Shown: one piece after another, positions 53,204 through 61,509 of the stretch
Layout: every line of letters begins with the position of its first letter
Position numbering within the stretch: the first letter of the stretch is position 1
Source of the DNA: Myxococcus stipitatus
Lineage (GTDB): Bacteria; Myxococcota; Myxococcia; Myxococcales; Myxococcaceae
Length of the DNA: 64,000 nt
Direction: 5' to 3'
Assembly: GCF_038561935.1 (NCBI RefSeq)
Contig: NZ_CP102770.1
Coordinates: 3,596,001 to 3,660,000, forward strand
Notes under the pieces: model-generated
What the model saw: the letters and a program-made list of their open reading frames with translations, nothing else
The model's database searches: none
Told to the model about the DNA's origin: nothing
Translations under genes and position numbers: made by a program

Positions 53204-53758
53204 TTATTGCTTCATCCGGTAGGTGGCCACGGTGGTCCACGCCGTCAGCAGGTCCGACGGACGGGGTTCGATGCGCAGGTACTTCACCTTCACCACGCCC
53301 GGTCCGCTCTCCACCGTGCGCAGGAAGTCGGTCAGCTTCCGCAGGTCCACATCGGAGAACGTCAGCTCCACGGAGCTCTCCATGATCTTCCCGTCGCCGA
53401 TGCCCACGTCGCCCTTGGGCGTCATGTTGGGGACCTGGAGCCCCGCGGCCGTGGCCTTGTCCTCGATGTAGGAGATCAGCTGCACGTTGCTCGACGTGAG
53501 CTGCGTCTCCACCGACTCGCGGCTGGCCTGCGCATCGCGGAAGCTGGCCGCCAGCGCCTGCACCTCCTGCAGCTTCGCCAGCTTGTCCTGCGTGCGCTTG
53601 CGATAGCCGGACGCGCTGTTGGCGAACGACATCACCACCGCGAAGACGATGAACACCGCCACCGCCGCGCCAGCGATGGAGACCATCCGCCGCTCACGGT
53701 CACTCAGCCGCTCGAACCACGTCTGCAGCGGCGCCAGCGCTTCCTGAAGTTTGGCCAT
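53204..53758 (-). CDS. gspM: Type II secretion inner-membrane protein GspM
   Basis: This is a 184-residue protein starting at 53758, two bases after the gspL stop. A cytoplasmic N-terminus ('LQTWFERLSDRERRMVSIAG') runs into a membrane helix at about 27-46 ('AAVAVFIVFAVVMSFANSA'), then a coiled segment ('RKRTQDKLAKLQEVQALAAS') and a ferredoxin-like periplasmic domain ('ESSVELTFSDVDLRKLTDFL'). GspM pairs with GspL in the inner-membrane platform. Length fits the family. Confidence 0.88.
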   Translation of the reverse strand: MAKLQEALAPLQTWFERLSDRERRMVSIAGAAVAVFIVFAVVMSFANSASGYRKRTQDKLAKLQEVQALAASFRDAQASRESVETQLTSSNVQLISYIEDKATAAGLQVPNMTPKGDVGIGDGKIMESSVELTFSDVDLRKLTDFLRTVESGPGVVKVKYLRIEPRPSDLLTAWTTVATYRMKQ

Positions 53759-53760
53759 GA

Positions 53761-55365
53761 CTAGCTCTCCCCCCCTTCCGTCCCGGGGCACTGCACCTGG
53801 ACATCCAGCCGGAACGTGACCTTCTGCCCGTCCCGGGTGCGCTCCACCTTGCCCTGCTTCACTTCCTTGAAGCAGGCGTGGTTCTTCAGCGCGTTGGACA
53901 GCGTGTCCACCTGCTTGGAGGAGTCCGTCTCGCCCTGGAGGATGACGCGCTCCGTGTCGATCTGGATGCGGTCGAACTTCACCGGCAGGTCCTGCGGCAC
54001 GTTCTGCGTCACCTCCGCCAGCAGGTTGACGGCGGACATCTTGGGAAGCGCCGCCGCCGGGCTCTCCACGCCCTTGAGCATGTTGAGCGCGCGGTTGTAG
54101 TCCTTCTCACACCGCCCCAGGATCCGCTGCGTCGTCTCGCACAGCGCCGCGTCCACCTGCGCCTCGCGCCGCGACAGCACCGAGTTGCGCACCACGCCGA
54201 ACGCGATGAGCAGGAGCAGCAGCGTGGCCGCGAAGGACGCCAGGAGCCCCAGCTTGTCCTTCACGTAGTCGAAGTCACCCTTGAAGGCGAGCTCGCCCCG
54301 CCGGTAGTTGAACCGAGGCGCCCGCGCCCCGGACGCATTGCCCCGAAGCGCCAGCGCGTACGCCTGCGACGCCGTCGGCTGCTCCTCGGTCGGAATCGAC
54401 TCCGCCGTGTCCGCGGGCAGCGCCAGCACGCGCACCGGCAGGTTCAGGTCCTTGGAGAGCTGCTCCGCGAGGCCCGGCATCCGCGCCGTGCCACCACAGA
54501 GCACCAGCGCGCCCACCTGCTGCCGCGTGCGCGCCGTGTATGCCTTCAGCGTGGGGCGCAGCTCACGCAGCAGCGGCTGGAGCCCGCGCGTGAACGCCGC
54601 CGCGGCGCGCTCCGCGTCCGGCCCGCGTGCCGCGCTGGCCATGGCTCCGTGCTGCTCCTTCCAGTGGTGCGCCTCCGCCAGCGACGTCTGGAACTCCGTG
54701 GCCAGGGCCTTGCTCAGGTCCCGCCCGCCGCCCGCGAACGTGCGCGCGAACTGCACGCCCGAGCCCGGCTTGCCGATGGCCACCGAGGTGCGCTCGTGAC
54801 CGATGTCCACCACGGCCACGACGCCGCCCTCGCCCGAGCCCTCGAAGAGGCCCGCCGCCTGCTGGAGCAGGTTCTGATAGGCCATCCCGGGGTGCGTGAC
54901 GATGCGCGGGTCCAGCTTCAGCTCGGACAGGAGGTCCAGCAGCGACTTGAGCTCCTCCTTGCGCACCACGCCCACCAGGAGGTCGCTGGCCTTCTCCTTG
55001 CCATCCGTCTCCTTCAGGCCCACCACCTGGTAGTCGTAGACGACCTCGGAGATGTCGAACGGCAGCAGGCTGCCCACCTCGAAGGGCAGCGTCGCCTCGA
55101 TGCGCTTGCCGTCGGAGAACGGCAGGCTCAGCGCGTGGGTGATGAGCGCCGGGCCGGGCAGGGCGACCACGACCTGGTCGGCGTGCCCCGGGGGCAGCTT
55201 GCCGAGCAGCTCCGTCAACGCGGCGCGCAGCGTGTCGGCGCGCTCGCCCTCCTGCGCGCGGCGCACCTCCACGAAGCTCCGGGTGGCGTGTCCTTTCGTC
55301 CGAGCCTCCAGCACCACGCCCTTCACGGAGTGGCTGCCCAGGTCGAGGCCAAGAATGCGGGCCAT
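53761..55365 (-). CDS. gspL: Type II secretion protein GspL (PilM/actin-like cytoplasmic domain)
   Basis: This is a 534-residue protein. The N-terminal actin-like domain (about 1-340) is of the PilM type: 'ILGLDLGSHSVKGVVLEA', 'VVAVVDIGHERTSVAI' and 'LVLCGGTARMPGLAEQLSKD' are phosphate 1, phosphate 2 and adenosine motifs. One membrane helix is at about 375-395 ('LLASFAATLLLLLIAFGVVR'), then a periplasmic ferredoxin-like domain with three Cys (two in 'CETTQRILGRC' form). GspL recruits the GspE ATPase to the membrane. It is larger than the E. coli protein (about 400), mainly in the actin-like part. One base separates it from gspK. Confidence 0.88.
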   Translation of the reverse strand: MARILGLDLGSHSVKGVVLEARTKGHATRSFVEVRRAQEGERADTLRAALTELLGKLPPGHADQVVVALPGPALITHALSLPFSDGKRIEATLPFEVGSLLPFDISEVVYDYQVVGLKETDGKEKASDLLVGVVRKEELKSLLDLLSELKLDPRIVTHPGMAYQNLLQQAAGLFEGSGEGGVVAVVDIGHERTSVAIGKPGSGVQFARTFAGGGRDLSKALATEFQTSLAEAHHWKEQHGAMASAARGPDAERAAAAFTRGLQPLLRELRPTLKAYTARTRQQVGALVLCGGTARMPGLAEQLSKDLNLPVRVLALPADTAESIPTEEQPTASQAYALALRGNASGARAPRFNYRRGELAFKGDFDYVKDKLGLLASFAATLLLLLIAFGVVRNSVLSRREAQVDAALCETTQRILGRCEKDYNRALNMLKGVESPAAALPKMSAVNLLAEVTQNVPQDLPVKFDRIQIDTERVILQGETDSSKQVDTLSNALKNHACFKEVKQGKVERTRDGQKVTFRLDVQVQCPGTEGGES

Positions 55366-55366
55366 G

Positions 55367-56767
55367 CTATTCCTCTCTCCAGTACAGGAGCTTGCCCAGC
55401 GTGTCGTCCAGCCGGACCACGGCGGTCAGCGTCTTCTGGACGTTGCCCGCCTCTCCCACCGATTTGATGGTGAACGTCTGACTCTTGTCGCCGATGAGGC
55501 GGTTGCCCGCCACGTTGGACCTGACGGCGGGATTGACGGCGATGCCGGCGCTCTCCACCACGGCCACGAAGTCCTGCACGGACATGCCGAAGAAGCTGAA
55601 CATGCGCGCCGAGCGGATGCGAGTGATGAGCTCGTTGAGGAACACCGGGTCCTTCAGCCGCGGGTCCGGCCGCGCCGGGTCCGCCACCGACATGATGGCC
55701 AGCCCCATCATCACCGGGTCGTCCGTGTTGATGTTGGGCCGTGAGTTGATGTCCGGATACACCGTGAGCCGGTCCTTGAACGCCGCCATGAACTGGTCGT
55801 TCACTCCATGCACCCGGTACAGCTCGTCGATGCTGTCGAAGCGCGCGTTCTTCGGCTCGTAGCTCGGCTCATAGCGGCTGTAGGCGCCGCCCTCGTCGGA
55901 GAAGCCGGAGGGCAGGGGATTGACGGGGTCCGTCCGGTTGATGGCGGAGCCGGTCTCATCGTCGTCCGCCCAGTCCTTGATGGCCAGCATCACGTTTTCG
56001 GGCGTGCTGCGCACCTTGTTCGCGTCGTCCCGCTGCCAGAGGAACTCGAAGCGCTTGTCTTCCAGCATGTCCATCAGCCGCAGCGCGGTGGGCAGCGCGT
56101 CGCCCGCGCCCGCCATCAGCCGGTGCACATTGAGCTTCTCCTCCTCGTCGGAGATGGTGGACAGGAAGCAGCCTTCGAAGCCTCCGAACGAGCGGCGCGT
56201 CATCTGCGCGGACATCTCGCGCGAGGCCGGGTCTTCCTCCCCGTCCATCTTGAAGCGCTCGTCGTCCTCGTCCTTCTCCTCGACGGGCGCGATGTCGCTG
56301 GACGTGCCCTCCACGCCTTCGCTCTTCACCAGCCCCTTCAGGAGGTGGCAGTCCACCCGCGCCATCTTCCAGAGCTGGAGGTTGAGCGACGTGGGCTGCG
56401 GGGTGTTGCCCTGGTTGCCCTGTCCCTGACCGCCCATGAGGCTGCCGAGCAGGGCCGCGGGGTTGGGGATGGGCGTCTGGTCCACCTGCCGCTGGAAGCG
56501 CAGGAGCAGCCGCGACATCGCCACGCCCGAGCGCGCCATGTAGTACGCGCGCACCTCGTCCCGCTGGTTGGCGGCGAGCTGCAGGTCGACGCGGCTGTTG
56601 TACGCGAACTCGGTGGCGATGATGGTCAACAGCGCGATGGACACCACCGCGATGATGAGGGCCACGCCACGCGAGCGTTGCTCTCCACGCGGGCCGTTCG
56701 CCGCGCCGGAGGCCTCGGATTTCGGACGGCGCCGCCGGGGCGCCTGCTGGAAGAAGGGCAGGGGCAT
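55367..56767 (-). CDS. gspK: Type II secretion minor pseudopilin GspK
   Basis: This is a 466-residue protein. A long basic/Pro-rich leader (about 33 residues) precedes the prepilin site 'RGVALIIAVVSIALLTIIA', which, as usual for GspK, lacks the +5 Glu. The large alpha-domain follows: 'EVRAYYMARSGVAMSRLLL', 'SFGGFEGCFLSTISDEEEKL' and 'NINTDDPVMMGLAIMS'. An Asp/Glu-rich stretch around 160-185 looks disordered. GspK caps the pseudopilus tip with I and J. ATG overlaps the gspJ stop by one base. Typical length is about 330, so this form is enlarged. Confidence 0.9.
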   Translation of the reverse strand: MPLPFFQQAPRRRRPKSEASGAANGPRGEQRSRGVALIIAVVSIALLTIIATEFAYNSRVDLQLAANQRDEVRAYYMARSGVAMSRLLLRFQRQVDQTPIPNPAALLGSLMGGQGQGNQGNTPQPTSLNLQLWKMARVDCHLLKGLVKSEGVEGTSSDIAPVEEKDEDDERFKMDGEEDPASREMSAQMTRRSFGGFEGCFLSTISDEEEKLNVHRLMAGAGDALPTALRLMDMLEDKRFEFLWQRDDANKVRSTPENVMLAIKDWADDDETGSAINRTDPVNPLPSGFSDEGGAYSRYEPSYEPKNARFDSIDELYRVHGVNDQFMAAFKDRLTVYPDINSRPNINTDDPVMMGLAIMSVADPARPDPRLKDPVFLNELITRIRSARMFSFFGMSVQDFVAVVESAGIAVNPAVRSNVAGNRLIGDKSQTFTIKSVGEAGNVQKTLTAVVRLDDTLGKLLYWREE

Positions 56768-57438
56768 CAGTACCTCGGCAGCTCGGTGTTCAACATGATG
56801 CGCGCCTGGGTGACATAGCGCGCTTCCTTCCCCGTCTCATCCACGGCCGTCACCGTCATCTTCACGCGCGTGGGCAGGATGCTCTTCTGCTCGAGCCGCC
56901 GCGTGTCCCACTCGTCATCCCACTCCTTCTTGTCGGAGTTCCAGTACTCGAACTCCAGCTTCTTCACGCCCTCCAGCAGCACGTCCGTCGTGCCACCCCG
57001 GTCCATGCGGTCATCCACGTTGGGATTCGTCCGCCGCTTCAGGTCCAGACGCCCCTTCGCCGCGCGGTCGTCGCTGGGCTCCACGAAGTACTCCACCACC
57101 GCCTGGTCGGACTCCTTCACGTCCGTGTACAGCCGCTGGTGCGCGAACGTGGTGAACAAGAGCCGGTCGCTCTCGCCCACGAAGTTGGTGGGCCGGTCCT
57201 GCTGGTCGCGGAAGCGCTTCAGGTCGAACCGGTCGCTCACGTACGCGGAGCCAATCTCGCGGGACATGCGGTTCATCGCCACTCGCAGTTGCCGGTAGCG
57301 GTCCGCGTCCGTCTCCACCGTCTCCTTCGCCGTCAGGCCCGTCTGGAAGGCCATGGCCACCACCGTGCCCATCAGGGCGGTGATGGCCACCGCCACCATG
57401 ACCTCCATCAGCGTGAAGCCGCGCGTGCGCCGGGTCAT
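56767..57438 (-). CDS. gspJ: Type II secretion minor pseudopilin GspJ
   Basis: This is a 223-residue protein. The prepilin peptidase site is 'RRTRGFTLMEVMVAVAITAL', with +5 Glu. The globular part has 'LRVAMNRMSREIGSAYVSDR', 'DRLLFTTFAHQRLY' and 'VLLEGVKKLEFEYWNSDKKE', typical of T2SJ. It forms the pseudopilus tip with GspI and GspK. The ATG overlaps the gspI stop by 4 bases (ATGA). Length fits the family. Confidence 0.92.
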   Translation of the reverse strand: MTRRTRGFTLMEVMVAVAITALMGTVVAMAFQTGLTAKETVETDADRYRQLRVAMNRMSREIGSAYVSDRFDLKRFRDQQDRPTNFVGESDRLLFTTFAHQRLYTDVKESDQAVVEYFVEPSDDRAAKGRLDLKRRTNPNVDDRMDRGGTTDVLLEGVKKLEFEYWNSDKKEWDDEWDTRRLEQKSILPTRVKMTVTAVDETGKEARYVTQARIMLNTELPRY

Positions 57439-58361
57439 CGGTCGTTCCTCGGGCTGCCCGGGAAGTTCGGGAACGGCGACCGGGTGCCTCCGCCAAAGAT
57501 CCCGCCACGCGGAGGTGTCTGCGTGCCGCCACCGCCCCCCGGCTGCTGTGGCTGACCGCCATTCACCCGCTGCAGCCACTCCGAGCGGCGCATCAGCGGC
57601 TGGCGCGTCTGGGGGTGCAGCATGGTGCCGTTGGGGCCGGGGATGGGGTTCGGCACGATCATCCCAGGGTTGTTGGGGTCCACCCACTGGTTGTCCGCGC
57701 CCTCGGTGCGGCCCTGGTTGGGCGTGAAGCCGCCGTTGCGGTCCGAGCCCGGGCCGAGCGACACCACGTGCGTCACCAGGTCGATGCTCTCCACCTGGGT
57801 GCCTTCCTGCCAGTACACGGTGAGGTGCACCTCGCGCACCGCCTGGGTGAGCTGCTGCACCATCTGCGAGAACATGGGCTGCGCCATGCCCATGGCCGCG
57901 CCGCCCAGGCCTCCTCCCGCGGGCTGCGGACCACTGGGCGTCTTGCCTCCCTTGTCGCCGCCCGCGCCACCACCGCCGAACAGGCTGGCGATGCCGCTCA
58001 TCGGGTCGCTGGAGTCGCCGCCGATGGGCAGGTTGAAGATGGCGCCGATGAGCTGGTCGGGCGTCACGCCATCCAGCTTCGGGGCGATGATGCGCGCCTT
58101 CCACTTGAACTGGGACCAGCCCTCCTCGGAGAAGTCGCCGGACTCCTCGTCGTCGTCGGGCGAGAAGCCGTCGTCGTAGAGCTTCTGCTCCACGTCCGTC
58201 ATCTTCGAGCGCGCCAGCAGCGACGCCACCGTGAGCCGCTTGGTGTAGACGTGGTTGGCCACCGCGCCCGCGTTCAGGTCGAAGATGGCCATCAGCGCCA
58301 TCCCCAGGATGGCGAGCGCGACGACGACCTCCAGCAGCGTGAAGCCATGGGCTCGCTTCAT
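57435..58361 (-). CDS. gspI: Type II secretion minor pseudopilin GspI, extended form
   Basis: This is a 308-residue protein, more than twice the common 120-130. The prepilin site 'HGFTLLEVVVALAILGMALM' and the following 'AGAVANHVYTKRLTVASLLA' match GspI. An insertion at about 105-160 is Gly/Asp-rich ('LFGGGGAGGDKGGKTPSGPQ'). A conserved strand follows ('QAVREVHLTVYWQEGTQVES'), then a C-terminal Pro/Gly/Asn tail of about 100 residues ('RVNGGQPQQPGGGGGTQTPP'). The tail would project from the pseudopilus tip. It overlaps gspH by 4 bases. Confidence 0.88.
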   Translation of the reverse strand: MKRAHGFTLLEVVVALAILGMALMAIFDLNAGAVANHVYTKRLTVASLLARSKMTDVEQKLYDDGFSPDDDEESGDFSEEGWSQFKWKARIIAPKLDGVTPDQLIGAIFNLPIGGDSSDPMSGIASLFGGGGAGGDKGGKTPSGPQPAGGGLGGAAMGMAQPMFSQMVQQLTQAVREVHLTVYWQEGTQVESIDLVTHVVSLGPGSDRNGGFTPNQGRTEGADNQWVDPNNPGMIVPNPIPGPNGTMLHPQTRQPLMRRSEWLQRVNGGQPQQPGGGGGTQTPPRGGIFGGGTRSPFPNFPGSPRNDR

Positions 58362-59071
58362 CGCGGCACCTCCAGCGCCTCGTCGGCGATGTTCACCTTG
58401 CCCGTGAGCGGCGAGACATCCAGCGTCCAGACGTTGTCGCCCTGGCTCACGAAGACGTACGCCTTCTCCGTGTAGCCCTGCGGGAAGAAGTAGAGATACG
58501 CCACGCCGCTGTCGACCGCCTCACGCTGCTGGCGGGTCCAGATGGAGATGCGCACGTCCTCCGGCAGCTCCCGCGCGGGGAGCTCCTCGGACGTGAAGGA
58601 CGAGAAGCGCGACACGTTCTCCACGCGCACCTTCTCGCTGTCCATCAGGTCCTGCGCGGAGGGGGTGTCGCCGCCGGTGGTCAGGTAGCTGCGCCGCTCG
58701 TCGCGGTCTCCGCCCCGGCTGGAGCGCCGCGATTGCTCGCGCTCGCGGTTCTCGTCGCGCAGGGCGTTGTCGCGGTCCCGCGCCGTCGTCACGCCGCTCT
58801 CCGCGCACTCCGCATGGTACCGCGTGGCCTTCTCCTCCTTGGGCTCGGGAATCTCGAACACCAGGCGGCACGTCTTGCCTCGCAGCGCCGCCGAGTCGTA
58901 GAGCGAGCGGATGGTGCCCGCGAGCTCTCCCGCCGCGCCCTTCGCCTTGGCGCCCGTGAGCGAGCCGATGCCCATCACCGCCGCGGAGAACAGCATCGCG
59001 ATGATGATGATGGCGATGGAGATCTCGATGAGCGTCAGGCCGCGCTGCGCGCGGTGATGGGACTTCTTCAT
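58358..59071 (-). CDS. gspH: Type II secretion minor pseudopilin GspH, extended form
   Basis: This is a 237-residue protein; the ATG at 59071 overlaps the previous stop by 4 bases. The prepilin site is 'HRAQRGLTLIEISIAIIIIA'. Conserved strands include 'GKTCRLVFEIPEPKEE' and 'GVAYLYFFPQGYTEKAYVFV'. A strongly charged insertion at about 95-130 ('DNALRDENREREQSRRSSRG') is not part of the usual fold (about 170 residues) and is probably a flexible loop. GspH connects the tip complex to the GspG shaft. Confidence 0.88.
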   Translation of the reverse strand: MKKSHHRAQRGLTLIEISIAIIIIAMLFSAAVMGIGSLTGAKAKGAAGELAGTIRSLYDSAALRGKTCRLVFEIPEPKEEKATRYHAECAESGVTTARDRDNALRDENREREQSRRSSRGGDRDERRSYLTTGGDTPSAQDLMDSEKVRVENVSRFSSFTSEELPARELPEDVRISIWTRQQREAVDSGVAYLYFFPQGYTEKAYVFVSQGDNVWTLDVSPLTGKVNIADEALEVPR

Positions 59072-59556
59072 GGGGCCCCCTCGTTGGCCAGCACGCCTCC
59101 GCTGCTCAGGTCCGCGTCCAGGCCCACGCCGCCCTTCTTTCCGTCCGCGCCGTAGGACACGACCGCGCCGTTCTTCCCGTCCGTCCAGTACACGTAGGGG
59201 TTCCCCCACGGGTCCAACGGCACGGCATCCATCAGCTTCGCGTCGATGAGCGGCTGGAAGCCCTCTTCCTGCGAGGGGAAGCGGCCCATCAGCCGCTGGT
59301 GGGCCTTGAACTTGCTCTCCATCCTGCGGATGGCATCGCGCGCCCGGCGCTGGTCCGGCGCCAGCGTGCGGTCCTCCGTCGCGTACACGAGGACGAACGC
59401 AAGCACGCTGGCCACCAGGATGATGAGGCCCAGCAGCAGGCGCCCCAGTCGATGGGGGCGGGCGGCCCCCCCGGGCGAGGGCATCTGGGATGGAAGGGAG
59501 TTGTGCTCGTTCATGCCCAAAGCCGGGTCAACACGCGGGAGCTGCACGTTCTTCAC
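59068..59556 (-). CDS. GspG-like protein without prepilin cleavage motif
   Basis: This is a 162-residue protein. GTG at 59556 overlaps the gspG stop (GTGA); ATG at 59514 is an alternative. A single membrane helix is at about 40-60 ('LLLGLIILVASVLAFVLVYA'), but there is no Gly-Phe-Thr-x-x-Glu processing site. The C-terminal domain is that of major pseudopilins: 'LMGRFPSQEEGFQPLIDAK', 'VPLDPWGNPYVYW' and the calcium-loop-like 'SYGADGKKGGVGLDADLS'. It looks like a membrane-anchored relative of GspG that cannot be processed or packed the normal way. It may guide or regulate pseudopilus growth. Confidence 0.8.
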   Translation of the reverse strand: MKNVQLPRVDPALGMNEHNSLPSQMPSPGGAARPHRLGRLLLGLIILVASVLAFVLVYATEDRTLAPDQRRARDAIRRMESKFKAHQRLMGRFPSQEEGFQPLIDAKLMDAVPLDPWGNPYVYWTDGKNGAVVSYGADGKKGGVGLDADLSSGGVLANEGAP

Positions 59557-59981
59557 TTCTTGCCGGCGGCCGCGTCCGCGGAGGAGATGTCCGCGTCATT
59601 GCCCTCGCCGCCCGCGGTGCCATCCGCGCCGTACGAGATGATGACGGGCTTGCCGCCCTCGTTCAGGTATACGTACTCGTTGCCCCACGGGTCCTTGGGC
59701 AGCTGCTCGAGCGTCTGCGCCTCCACCAGCGCGTTGAGGCCCGAGGACGTGTCCGGGTACTTGCCCTTCTTCGTGTAGTAGAGCTTCAGGGCGCTCTGGA
59801 TGTTCTTGATGTCCAGGCCGGCCGTGTCCCGGCGGGCCGCTTCGAGCTGGGGAATCACCGCCACGCCCACGGCGGCGGCGATGAGGCCGAGGATGGTGAT
59901 GACCACCATGATCTCGATCAGGGTCATGCCCCGGCGGTTGCGGCGGCGGCGCTGCTGCTGGCTCTTTGTCGTCTGGCTCAT
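59553..59981 (-). CDS. gspG: Type II secretion major pseudopilin GspG
   Basis: This is a 142-residue protein from ATG 59981, with a GAGGTGAG site upstream. An Arg-rich leader ends in Gly18, and the mature helix starts 'MTLIEIMVVITILGLIAAAV' with +5 Glu. The rest fits T2SG: 'DIKNIQSALKLYYTKKGKYP', 'LPKDPWGNEYVYLNEG' and 'ISYGADGTAGGEGNDADIS', the calcium-binding end. GspG polymerises into the pseudopilus shaft that drives secretion. Confidence 0.95.
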   Translation of the reverse strand: MSQTTKSQQQRRRRNRRGMTLIEIMVVITILGLIAAAVGVAVIPQLEAARRDTAGLDIKNIQSALKLYYTKKGKYPDTSSGLNALVEAQTLEQLPKDPWGNEYVYLNEGGKPVIISYGADGTAGGEGNDADISSADAAAGKK

Positions 59982-60042
59982 GTCTGCTCTCACCTCGGGG
60001 TGACTTTCTGGCAAGCCACCGCATCGTGTTCAGGACTTCCTG

Positions 60043-60198
60043 TCAGGGGGCCCGGGGCCCGTCCACCACCCCGGAGGTGGGAACCGCGGCCTGGGGCCCG
60101 TACAACCGGGCGCCCACCGTCACCAGCGCCGCGGCGACGGCAATCATCGCCGCCAGCGTCACCCGCTGAATCCAACGGTCGAGCGTGTCGTTCACCAT
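60043..60198 (-). CDS. 51-residue membrane protein between gspF and gspG
   Basis: ATG at 60198 has a GAGAGGTG ribosome site about 8 bases upstream and is 14 bases after the gspF stop. The product begins 'MVNDTLDRWIQRVTLAAM', with one hydrophobic helix at about 14-32, and ends in a short Pro/Val/Gly tail. GC-rich codon use fits its neighbours. The layout, short cytoplasmic start and one helix with a small outer tail, recalls the N-terminus of GspC, but it is too short to be GspC and no family is recognised. The spacing inside an otherwise compact operon supports a real gene. Confidence 0.6.
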   Translation of the reverse strand: MVNDTLDRWIQRVTLAAMIAVAAALVTVGARLYGPQAAVPTSGVVDGPRAP

Positions 60199-60212
60199 GT
60201 CCGAGGCACCTC

Positions 60213-61469
60213 TCACCGGATGGCCGAGTTCACCTGGAGAATCGGCATCAGGATGGAGAGCGCGACGAATGCAATCACCGCGCCCATCACCACGATGAGC
60301 AGGGGCTCCAGGAGCGAGGTGAGGGCGCCGATGCGCACGTTCACCTGCGTCTCGTAGTTGTCCGCCACGTTGGTGAGCATCTCCTCGAGCTGACCGGAGC
60401 GCTCGCCGATGGCGACCATGTGGTAGACGAGCGGCGGGAACTCGCCGGACCGCTTGAGCGGGTTGGCGATGCTCTCACCCTCGCGGATGGAGTCGCGGGC
60501 CTTCTCCACGACCTCGGCCAGCACCGTGTTGGTCATGATGGCCTTGACGATGTCCATGGCCGCCAGCAGGGGCACGCCGCTCTTGAGCAGCGTGGACAGC
60601 GTGCGGGCGAAGCGGGAGATGGACAGCAGGCGCACCAGGCTGCCGACGATGGGCGCGTTGAGCGTGATGCGGTCCCACTTCGGCTTGCCCTTGGGGCTCT
60701 TCGTCCAGCGCACGAAGAGCCAGCCGCAGAGCACCATGACGGGCACGGCGACGAACCACCAGTTCTGGAAGAAGTTGCTCGTGGCGATGAGGACCCGCGT
60801 GCTCAGGGGCAGCGTGGCCTTCATGGTCTCGAAGATCTTCGTGACCTTCGGGACGACGAACACCATCAGCGCGACGAGGATGCCGCCGCCCACCACCATC
60901 ATGATGGCGGGGTAGAGCATGGTGCTGAGGATCTTCTGCTGCAGCCGGGCCTGGTTCTCCGTGAAGTCGGCCAGGCGCGTGAGCACCGCGTCCAGGGCGC
61001 CGGACGCCTCGCCCGCGCGCACCATGTTGACGTAGATGCTGGGGAAGATCTTCGGGTGCTGGCCGAGCGCGTCCGCCAGGGACGAGCCCTCGTTGACGCG
61101 CTGCTTGATGTCGGAGAGGGCGCGCTTGAAGCGCTCCTTCTCCACCTGGTCCACCAGCGCGGTGAGCGACTCCACCAGCGTGACGCCCGCGCCCAGCAGC
61201 GTGGACAGCTGGCGGGTGAAGATGGCGATGTCGTCGGTGTTGACGCGACCGCGACCCAGCTTGCGCAGGTCGATGTCGCGCGCCACCAACGCCGCGTTGG
61301 AGCCCTTGGCCACCGCGCCCCGGCTGCCTTCCGCCTGCGCCAGCACATCCGTGAGGAAGATGCCGTCGGCTTTCAGCTTGGTGCGCAGCGTCTTGGGGGA
61401 ATCCGCCTCCAGCAGGCCCTTGATCTGCTTGCCCGCGGAGTTGAGACCTCTGTACTCGAAGACCGGCAT
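60213..61469 (-). CDS. gspF: Type II secretion inner-membrane platform protein GspF
   Basis: This is a 418-residue protein of standard length. It has two GspF domains (about 75-200 and 280-405) with three membrane helices, at about 178-198, 225-245 and 385-405. Signature regions are 'FTRQLSTLLGAGVTLVESL' and 'FARTLSTLLKSGVPLLAAM', and the family start 'MPVFEYRGLNSAGKQIKGLL' is present. GspF links the GspE ATPase to the growing pseudopilus. Confidence 0.96.
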   Translation of the reverse strand: MPVFEYRGLNSAGKQIKGLLEADSPKTLRTKLKADGIFLTDVLAQAEGSRGAVAKGSNAALVARDIDLRKLGRGRVNTDDIAIFTRQLSTLLGAGVTLVESLTALVDQVEKERFKRALSDIKQRVNEGSSLADALGQHPKIFPSIYVNMVRAGEASGALDAVLTRLADFTENQARLQQKILSTMLYPAIMMVVGGGILVALMVFVVPKVTKIFETMKATLPLSTRVLIATSNFFQNWWFVAVPVMVLCGWLFVRWTKSPKGKPKWDRITLNAPIVGSLVRLLSISRFARTLSTLLKSGVPLLAAMDIVKAIMTNTVLAEVVEKARDSIREGESIANPLKRSGEFPPLVYHMVAIGERSGQLEEMLTNVADNYETQVNVRIGALTSLLEPLLIVVMGAVIAFVALSILMPILQVNSAIR

Positions 61470-61509
61470 GGCTCGATGACCCCGGCCCCTCCCAGGGAGG
61501 AGCTGTCGG

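Noticed and set aside
53255-53275. tRNA T-loop-like GGGGTTCGATGC
   Set aside because: It lies inside gspM with no acceptor or anticodon arms; no tRNA was found anywhere in the window.
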